13,275 nt of DNA from Faecimorpha sp963627615 (GTDB lineage: Bacteria > Bacillota > Clostridia > Lachnospirales > Bianqueaceae), in assembly GCA_963627615.1 (NCBI GenBank), contig CAVGBV010000071.1, positions 1 through 13,275 on the forward strand. The letters run 5' to 3'. Of the stretch, positions 1 to 5,189 are shown in pieces (position 1 is the first letter of the stretch; the number at the start of each line of letters is the position of its first letter). The notes beneath the pieces are model-generated. The model was not told the DNA's origin and did not search any database. It saw only the letters and a program-made list of their open reading frames with translations. Both the position numbers and the translations under genes were made by a program.

Positions 1-1
1 C

Positions 2-934
2 CACTGCTTCACACAGTTCCTGTTCGATCGCCAGTGGAAGAACATGAAGAAATACGCGGAGGAGCATGGGGTGGAAATCATTGGGGATCTCCCCATCTAT
101 GTAGCCTGTGACAGCGCGGATACTTGGAGTCATCCGGAGCTCTTCATGCTGGATGAAAACAAGCGGCCTACAGAAGTGGCCGGTGTACCGCCGGATGCTT
201 TTAGTGATGAGGGGCAGCTCTGGGGCAATCCCATTTATAATTGGGAGCGGCATCGCGAGACCGGATATGCGTGGTGGATTCGGCGGATGGAAGCGGCCGT
301 CAAGCGCTATGACCTTGTAAGGATCGATCATTTCCGAGGATTTGCCGGATATTATTCGATCCCGGGAGGGAGTCCCAATGCCAAGAATGGAGAGTGGAAA
401 GCGGGACCGGGCATGGAACTGTTCCGTCAGCTCGGCGGACATATTTCGATGCAGTCTCTGATCGCGGAAGATCTGGGAATCCTCGATGAGCCGGTTCGAG
501 AGCTGTTGAAGGATACGGGGCTGCCGGGCATGAGAGTGCTTCTGTTTGGACTGGACGGAGATGATTCAGAATATCTGTGTCATAATTATCAGCCCAATAC
601 CGTTGCCTATATCGGCACACATGATAACGAGACCTTTAACGGATGGCTCTTTAATCCGGAGACTCCTGCCGGAAGCCGGCAGAACGCGATGGAATATCTG
701 CGGCTTCGGGAGAGCGAGGGCTACCATTGGGGAGCAATCTATACGATGATGGCTTCTGTCGCGCAGCGTGTGATTTTCCAGATGCAGGATGTTTTGGGAC
801 TGAGTAATTATGCCAGAATGAATACACCCGCGACGCCCATGGGAAACTGGCAGTGGCGGATGCGTTCCGACGTCCTTTCAGAACGATTGAGTCAAAAGCT
901 CCTAAAGTGCACGAAGGCATATCATAGAATATAA
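2..934 (+). CDS. malQ: 4-alpha-glucanotransferase (GH77), 3' part
   Basis: Amylomaltase that transfers alpha-1,4-glucan segments between maltodextrins in the cytoplasm, during maltose or glycogen use. The reading frame is open to the window edge, with 14 codons ahead of the first internal ATG at 44, so about 310 C-terminal residues are visible. The family is usually near 500 residues, so roughly the first 190 are missing. All three GH77 catalytic acids can be recognised (numbered from the internal ATG): the nucleophile Asp95 in VRIDHFRGF, the acid/base Glu142 in IAEDLG, and Asp194 in GTHDNET. Other family blocks are GDLPIYVA, GVPPDAFSDEGQLWGNP and the C-terminal RMNTPATPMGNWQWR. The gene is followed by a strong hairpin terminator. 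Nothing suggests it is broken; it is only cut by the window start. Confidence 0.96.
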   Translation, partial: HCFTQFLFDRQWKNMKKYAEEHGVEIIGDLPIYVACDSADTWSHPELFMLDENKRPTEVAGVPPDAFSDEGQLWGNPIYNWERHRETGYAWWIRRMEAAVKRYDLVRIDHFRGFAGYYSIPGGSPNAKNGEWKAGPGMELFRQLGGHISMQSLIAEDLGILDEPVRELLKDTGLPGMRVLLFGLDGDDSEYLCHNYQPNTVAYIGTHDNETFNGWLFNPETPAGSRQNAMEYLRLRESEGYHWGAIYTMMASVAQRVIFQMQDVLGLSNYARMNTPATPMGNWQWRMRSDVLSERLSQKLLKCTKAYHRI

Positions 935-957
935 ATACAAAAAGGTATATATGAATG

Positions 958-1002
958 AAAAATGCCCGTTATTGGCAGTATGTCCGATAACGGGCATTTT
1001 TT
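958..1002. terminator. bidirectional intrinsic terminator
   Basis: A perfect 15-bp inverted repeat (958-972 and 987-1001) with a 14-nt loop. The GC core is GCCCG/CGGGC and the flanks are A- and T-rich, so a T tract follows the stem on both strands. It lies 23 bases after the malQ stop and 23 bases beyond the stop of the convergent acetyltransferase gene, so it can serve both. Confidence 0.9.
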
Positions 1003-1024
1003 GTCTGGCTAATAATGCCGCAAA

Positions 1025-1477
1025 TCACTTATGTATATACATTCTCGACATCTCGGCTTCCCCGTCGCCATGAACCATACACAGGCATTCCCAGCCATAG
1101 CGCTCGTAAAAGCCTACATGGTCTGTCAGCAAATAGACCGGAGAGATCCCTTTGGCTCTCAGATCCTCCACAGCCATGCCAAGCAGGCGTCCGGCGATTC
1201 CTTTGCAGCGATATTCCCTTTCGGTATACACCGCGCACACATTCGGCGTCAGGTCTTTTCTGTCATGAAAGTCCTTCTCGATGACACCCAGCCCGCCCAC
1301 AATTTGATGGCCAGCCAGACAAAGGAACCAGCCATATTCTGTTTTGCCGGTCAGATAATCGTCCATGCACGCCAAATAGGCGCTTACCGGTATGTGCCGT
1401 TTTTCAGAAAACCATTCAGCAGCAATGTCTTTTAATTGTGGGCACTGTCGTAAATCAATATAGCTATAATCTTTCAT
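1025..1477 (-). CDS. GNAT family N-acetyltransferase
   Basis: A single-domain GNAT protein of 150 residues that would transfer an acetyl group from acetyl-CoA to an unidentified small molecule or amine. The acetyl-CoA-binding motif A is clear: a beta strand reading VCAVYTEREYRCKGIAGRLL, with the R/Q-x-x-G-x-A pyrophosphate loop in REYRCKGIAGRLL followed by a helix. The family's C-terminal YLLTDHVGFYERYGWE (Tyr-rich beta4-alpha4 region, often carrying the acid tyrosine) is also there. I chose the ATG at 1477 rather than an in-frame GTG at 1483, because GAGAG lies at a proper distance before the ATG and overlaps the approach to the GTG. It is last in a - strand group behind a small conserved protein and a decayed deaminase frame, and ends at the bidirectional terminator. 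The substrate cannot be told from sequence. Confidence 0.9.
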   Translation of the reverse strand: MKDYSYIDLRQCPQLKDIAAEWFSEKRHIPVSAYLACMDDYLTGKTEYGWFLCLAGHQIVGGLGVIEKDFHDRKDLTPNVCAVYTEREYRCKGIAGRLLGMAVEDLRAKGISPVYLLTDHVGFYERYGWECLCMVHGDGEAEMSRMYIHK

Positions 1478-1525
1478 GGTCACTCTCTACTCTTTCATAT
1501 TCTTGTCTCGGTATTGGTCACACTT

Positions 1526-1753
1526 TTAAGTCCGCACTACGCACTTATCTATCGGAATAGCGTTCTTTTCCCCAAAAGTCCGGCAGCAATTCATTACACC
1601 GCTGCACGCTTCAATACAGAAACCCGTATAGATCGTTCCGTCCCCGCTTTCCAAAGCACATACCACATGATGCGCCTGGATAAAGGCGCTTACATCTTCC
1701 GGGTGATATTCTTTTTTCGCCCGTTCATAGAGTCTTTCCCTTGCTGTATAAAT
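1526..1753 (-). pseudogene. cytidine-deaminase-like gene remnant
   Basis: An open frame of 75 codons without a normal start. Its translation begins ARERLYERAKKEYHPEDVS and continues through FIQAHHVVCALESGDGTIYTGFCIEACSGVMN, which I recognise as the N-terminal half of a cytidine deaminase-like protein of Clostridia. After SGVMN the family continues with a Cys-Ala-Glu zinc and catalytic motif and later a Pro-Cys-x-x-Cys motif. Here the frame instead reads CCRTFGEKNAI and stops, so neither motif exists. The only in-frame codon placed like a start is ATT at 1751-1753. It overlaps the stop of the gene upstream as TAATT, as if an original TAATG stop-start overlap had lost its G. The next ATG downstream is out of frame and soon hits a stop. 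Recognition is from memory of the family, so the exact relative is uncertain, but absence of start and active site is seen directly. Confidence 0.62.
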
Positions 1754-1965
1754 TAGCCTTCCTGCCGTTTGGCAAAAAGTACCGTCTGCGCTTTCATCGA
1801 GATTTTGACGATCCCATAACCATAGTCACACAGCTCTTTTTTGTATTTCAGAAAAGAGTGATCCAGCGGTACACCTGCAATCTGACCGATTTCATCAAAG
1901 GTCAATGTCAGTTTAGGCTTGCCGCTTTCATGAATGTACGCCCAAAGTGTATTGTATTTGCTCAT
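1753..1965 (-). CDS. small conserved protein (MSKY.LW.YI family)
   Basis: A 70-residue protein starting MSKYNTLWAYIHESG. It continues with an LTFDEIGQIAG segment, a DHSFLKYKKEL segment and an end strand KISMKAQTVLFAK. I know this pattern from small uncharacterised proteins of Clostridia. The order of parts (MSKY..LW.YL, then L.F.EIE.I.G, then a terminal beta strand) also resembles the DUF7662 type of small domain, but that link is inference. No membrane segment, signal peptide or cysteine motif is visible. The ATG at 1965 is preferred over an in-frame GTG at 1974: AGGAG lies 8 nt ahead of the ATG and runs into the GTG. It is the first gene of the - strand group, and its stop overlaps the candidate start of the deaminase remnant. 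Function unknown; it may be DNA- or nucleotide-linked by context only. Confidence 0.75.
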   Translation of the reverse strand: MSKYNTLWAYIHESGKPKLTLTFDEIGQIAGVPLDHSFLKYKKELCDYGYGIVKISMKAQTVLFAKRQEG

Positions 1966-2065
1966 ATGCTGCACTCCTTGTATGAGCGGAAAAACTTATT
2001 TGCTTTTCCGGTTTTTGAAATTCAGCGCTGCTGCCAAACAGCCTAAAGCGCCTGCGCACGTGAAT

Positions 2066-2103
2066 AAAAAGACACAAAGCAAACCTGTTTTATCAGGTTT
2101 TGC
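2066..2103 (-). terminator. possible terminator of the BKACE operon
   Basis: Read on the - strand, an imperfect hairpin (GCAAAACCTG pairing with CAGGTTTGC, one bulged base, loop of about 6) at 2103-2079 is followed by a T-rich stretch TTTGTGTCTTTTT. It lies about 75 bases after the BKACE stop. The T tract is interrupted, so strength is uncertain. The rest of the gap between 1966 and 2176 shows no convincing gene; it should hold the promoter of the small-protein group, but I see no good -35/-10 pair. Confidence 0.45.
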
Positions 2104-2176
2104 TCTGCGTCTTTGCGTCTGGCTTGATCTCATATTCGGTTTTACATCTCCGCAGTGAAATATCTGCACCTTTTTC

Positions 2177-2971
2177 TTATAACTTCAGAAGAGAACGGGT
2201 CTCGGCAGGAGTCATCACATCGCATCCAAGACTGCGTATGAGACCGGCGGTATGGCGGACAAGTTCAGCATTGGTTTTAACGCGGACCGTTTCGTTTATG
2301 TAGTCGGAATCTTCAAATCCGACCCGGACGGTGGAAGCACCCATGCGGATCGCCTCCGCGAAGATTTCATCACTGCGGCGTCCGAAATGAGTCACGCCCC
2401 AGAGCATCCCTTCCGGGATAAAGGAACGGAGAGCATGCAGAGCAGCGATCGTCGCGGGCGCCGCCCCCTTGTGTCCCAGGACGATGTTGAAGAGCAGAGG
2501 GTCCTGCATCGGATAAGTCTTCGCCAGATCCAGGACAGTATCGATCATACCGATCTCAAAGACTTCAATCTCCGGAAGGATATGCTGACGAATGGCTTGC
2601 TGTACACAATAACGCACATCCTGAATCGGGTTGATATAGACAGCCTCTCCCAGATTGACAGAACCAACATTGAGGGAGCAGGTTTCGACGCGGTCGTAAT
2701 AGAGAGGGGCGCAGCGTTCTTCGATCGTAAGCCTGGAGACGCCGCCGGTAGAGGCCTGGATTACGATATCTGAAGCCGCGGTAATGGGTTCCACAGTTTC
2801 TTTGAATACCGTCAGATCCGGGGTCAAGGCGCCATGAAGGTCACGCACATGAAGGTGAACCTGTCCCGCACCTTCGCGCGCGCTTTGGATCACATCCGCA
2901 GCGATGACGGCAGGATCCGGATGGGTATCCGCAGCGCTGACCGGAGCCACCGAGATCAAAACTTTATGCAT
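2177..2971 (-). CDS. beta-keto acid cleavage enzyme (BKACE, DUF849)
   Basis: BKACE enzymes are zinc-dependent TIM barrels. They condense a beta-keto acid with acetyl-CoA, giving acetoacetate and a new CoA ester; the founding member is 3-keto-5-aminohexanoate cleavage enzyme (Kce) of lysine fermentation. The protein has 264 residues, close to but slightly shorter than typical members. The metal ligands are visible: His39 and His41 in VHLHVRD near the end of the second strand, and a glutamate at 220 in VRVGFED. Other family blocks are IQASTGGVSRLTIEERCAPL, CSLNVGSVNLGEAVYIN and WGVTHFGRRSDEI. The start lies 6 nt after the true stop of the kinase gene, and its Shine-Dalgarno sequence (AAAGGGTGA) contains that stop, so the two are probably translationally coupled. 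Side-chain specificity in this family varies widely and cannot be read off here. Kce of lysine degradation is unlikely because no other lysine-fermentation gene is nearby. Confidence 0.9.
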   Translation of the reverse strand: MHKVLISVAPVSAADTHPDPAVIAADVIQSAREGAGQVHLHVRDLHGALTPDLTVFKETVEPITAASDIVIQASTGGVSRLTIEERCAPLYYDRVETCSLNVGSVNLGEAVYINPIQDVRYCVQQAIRQHILPEIEVFEIGMIDTVLDLAKTYPMQDPLLFNIVLGHKGAAPATIAALHALRSFIPEGMLWGVTHFGRRSDEIFAEAIRMGASTVRVGFEDSDYINETVRVKTNAELVRHTAGLIRSLGCDVMTPAETRSLLKL

Positions 2972-2977
2972 AGAGAG

Positions 2978-4394
2978 TCACCCTTTCTGAGATAATTTTT
3001 CAACAATGATCCGCAGAGAATCTTCCTGTCCTACATTCCCAGGGAAGATTACATAGGAAAGACCGGGAAAACGGCTTTCCGGACCGGTTTTCCAGACGGG
3101 AATCCNNNNNNNNNNGAATCTGGCCCATCGCAAGTGCTTTTTTTACCTGAAGTCCGCGGGTCCCGATATCGCTGGAGGTAATACCTCCCTTGGCGATCAA
3201 AAAGGAAGGAACTTCACGGAGATTGCATACAATGGACGTGATGGCATCGCTGATAGTTACAGCGATCCGAAGATCATCCTCCGGATTGCCGGTTCCGGCA
3301 TCAATGCGTTCCCGGCGCGTCATGACGACGACGGTTTGGCCTTCATGGATACAGTGGTTGACTTCTTCTGTAACACGGCGGACTTCATCGGCAAATGCCG
3401 GGGGATTCAGGACGAGGTGCTGATTCAGAACAATCTGCTTTACATAGGGAAGCTCTGACAAGGCGGCAAGCTGCTGTGTTGTTTTTTGCGTATGGGAACC
3501 GGCAATGACCAATCCGCCGGGACCTGCCTGTATTCCAAGATCGGCCGCCGTTAAGAGCGGACGGTCGCTGATGCAGCCCAGAACCTTCACAAGAGAAGCA
3601 GAGGAACGGATCATAAACTTCTTGCCCTGCGCCGCGGCGCGATAGAAAGCAATGGCAAACACGGCCAGATCCTCATAGGAAACGGCATTGACGATCAGAT
3701 GACCATAATCCGTCGTCTCCATGAGAAGCTGACAGATCTCGTCATAGCGCTGCCCACGGAGCATCTCCAGAGAGATACTCTGCACGGCAACGGCATGTCC
3801 GGATTTTTCCGCGATATAGTCCGCAAGATTGGAAGCATGGTAGCCGAAGGTTTTGTCCCTGGCAAATTCGGTTTCCCCGGCAGGAATCAGTTCCCCGCGG
3901 ACATCGACATAGTGAATGTCTCCGATCGTATATCTTCCGCCTTCTTCAAAAAAGGGGCAGAGGATTTCGCCGTCATAATGAATGCCGAGTGCCTTCTCCA
4001 GAGTATCCCTGACCAGGAGAGTCTCCAGAGGATAATGCCCGCGCAGAGTGGAATCTCCGCGTAAAATAACCTGAAAGGGCACCCCGGTTTCTCTGGCGAC
4101 AGCGGCAATGTTAGCGGCAATCTCCCGATGCACCCGGGTTGTTTCTTCAACTGTAAAACTCCTGGAATTGGTCAGAAGATAAAAGACGCGGTTTTCCTCG
4201 GCAAATCCCTGACGAATGCTCTCGATTCCCCAATCCGTATAGACATGGACATCGTGAACGGTTTGAATCCCGGTCGGATCGTCATCCAGTACGATGATCT
4301 TTTCCGGAACCCGGTCAGCGGCTTCTCGCAAAAGGGGAAGGAGTGACTGTCCGTTCAGAGAAGGGAGACGGTTTAAGACTTCCTGTAGCTTCAT
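2978..4394 (-). CDS. four-carbon acid sugar kinase (DUF1537/OtnK family), interrupted by an N gap
   Basis: ATP-dependent kinase of the family that phosphorylates C4 sugar acids or their keto forms (D/L-threonate, D-erythronate, 3-oxo-tetronate) in the cytoplasm. N-terminal substrate domain: VLDDDPTG (35-42), FYLLTNSRSF, and ILRGDSTLRGHYP (110-121). C-terminal nucleotide domain: VIAGSHTQKTTQQL (296-309) and AKGGITSSDIGTRGL (401-415). A literal reading through the 10 N's shifts frame and ends at 3000 with a meaningless tail. In the other frame, the bases after the gap encode IPVWKTGPESRFPGLSYVIF, then PGNVG and further residues to a TGA at 2978-2980, which is the expected family C-terminus. The gap length is therefore a placeholder and the gene is probably intact, about 470 residues. 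It starts 12 nt after the racemase-like gene, whose TAA stop overlaps this gene's Shine-Dalgarno (TAAGGG). Exact substrate unknown. Confidence 0.9.
3106..3115. other. assembly gap (10 N)
   Basis: Ten undetermined bases inside the kinase gene. Keeping the reading frame across the gap needs a length divisible by three, and ten is not, so the number is a placeholder. Sequence on the two sides reads ...ALAMGQI and IPVWKTG... Relatives normally have about three residues between these, so the true missing length is most likely 6 bases, or 6 plus a multiple of three. Confidence 0.97.
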
Positions 4395-4406
4395 ATCTGT
4401 TTACCC

Positions 4407-5066
4407 TTAATGGTCATATTCTGCCTGAATGGCATCCAGGCACAGCTGGGAACTCGCGTAAACGGGGATCGGAACCATCTCATTCAGCTTGGCTTCCATA
4501 CGAGCCATGGAACCCTGCGCAAGGAGGATACAGTCTACATTTTCAGCAAGCTTCATAACGGTTTCGGCGATCAACTGGTCGTGCTGTTCCGGATGGCCGT
4601 CGATCAGAGCCTGATAGGCACCAGTTGCCAGACCGTCTATGGCGGTGACCTTTTTTCCTATTTTGTCGGCTTCAATCTGCAGAAGCCGCATGGTAGGATC
4701 CAGGGTAGAACGCAAAGTGGCGACGACGCCGATGGTGGAACAGGTGGAGACAGCCTTACGGGCCATCGCTTCATCGATACGGACAATCGGAACATGTACC
4801 TGTTTACGGCCTTCGTAGACGACATCGCCCACTGAAGAACAGGTGTTGAGAATGACATCCGCACCCATGGCTTCCGCAGCCTTATAATATGTAATCAGGC
4901 GGTCGTAGATCTCCGGTGTGGGAGATCCGGCCTGCTTGACCTCTCCGATGATCTGATCGTCAATGATGCTTACGAGACGCCAATCCGGCAATGTTCGGTT
5001 GATCACGGCCTGCAGAGGATCTGCCAGACCTTTTCCGGTATAAATCGCGAAAATTGTTTTTTTCAT
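4407..5066 (-). CDS. Asp/Glu racemase superfamily protein
   Basis: A 219-residue protein of the aspartate/glutamate/hydantoin racemase superfamily: two Rossmann-like halves with the active site between them. The first-half cysteine is present (Cys76 in DVILNTCSSVGD). The second-half position, usually Cys in a GCT/GCx motif, reads LAQGSMARM (183-190), with Ser186 in its place. Cofactor-independent racemases need both cysteines, so racemization is doubtful; single-Cys members include decarboxylases and isomerases such as arylmalonate decarboxylase and maleate isomerase. Family features seen are IGVVATLRSTLDPT in the middle and a C-terminal IPVYASSQLCLDAI. It is the first gene of the operon with the acid-sugar kinase and BKACE, with a consensus promoter and AGGAGGG ribosome binding site ahead of its ATG. 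By context it may isomerise, racemise or decarboxylate a hydroxy or keto acid in the same pathway; this is inference. Confidence 0.85.
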   Translation of the reverse strand: MKKTIFAIYTGKGLADPLQAVINRTLPDWRLVSIIDDQIIGEVKQAGSPTPEIYDRLITYYKAAEAMGADVILNTCSSVGDVVYEGRKQVHVPIVRIDEAMARKAVSTCSTIGVVATLRSTLDPTMRLLQIEADKIGKKVTAIDGLATGAYQALIDGHPEQHDQLIAETVMKLAENVDCILLAQGSMARMEAKLNEMVPIPVYASSQLCLDAIQAEYDH

Positions 5067-5097
5067 AATAAGCCCTCCTGAGAATATTTCTAAGATT

Positions 5098-5127
5098 ATT
5101 ATATCATAGGTGGATTAAAAATGTCAA
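5098..5127 (-). promoter_or_regulatory. sigma-70-type promoter of the racemase-kinase-BKACE operon
   Basis: On the - strand a perfect TTGACA (-35, 5127-5122) and a perfect TATAAT (-10, 5103-5098) are separated by 18 bp. The predicted transcription start near 5091 leaves a leader of about 25 bases containing AGGAGGG before the ATG at 5066. Confidence 0.85.
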
Positions 5128-5136
5128 ATGATTGAC
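5123..5136. promoter_or_regulatory. inverted repeat formed by two back-to-back -35 boxes
   Basis: GTCAA (5123-5127), a 4-bp spacer and TTGAC (5132-5136) form a short inverted repeat. The arms are the -35 boxes of the two divergent promoters, so polymerase binding at one should hinder the other, or a regulator bound here would affect both. That it is an operator is inference. Confidence 0.45.
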
Positions 5137-5160
5137 GGATGGATGACCGAATGGTATACT
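5132..5160 (+). promoter_or_regulatory. sigma-70-type promoter of the GH42 gene
   Basis: TTGACG (-35, 5132-5137), a 17-bp spacer and TATACT (-10, 5155-5160), each one base from consensus. The predicted start near 5167 gives a leader of about 23 bases with AGGAGGG 5 nt before the ATG at 5190. Confidence 0.85.
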
Positions 5161-5189
5161 GAAAAAAAGACGGGTCCAGGAGGGATTAC

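Noticed and set aside
1031..1435. 134-codon + strand ORF opposite the acetyltransferase
   Set aside because: It is the antisense of a clear GNAT gene; no ribosome binding site or recognisable family.
1514..2158. Several + strand ORFs of 74-101 codons over the deaminase remnant and intergenic region
   Set aside because: Their translations match no family, while the - strand carries recognisable frames in the same place.
2252..2773. 173-codon + strand ORF inside the BKACE gene
   Set aside because: Shadow of a well-recognised enzyme; long antisense frames are common at this base composition.
2177..2971. BKACE as the lysine-fermentation enzyme Kce
   Set aside because: No other lysine-fermentation gene is nearby, and the kinase and racemase partners point to a different substrate.
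3000..3115. Kinase protein ending at 3000 with a SRLENRSGKPFSRSF tail
   Set aside because: The tail is read out of frame because of the 10-N placeholder; the other frame gives the family C-terminus and stops at 2978.
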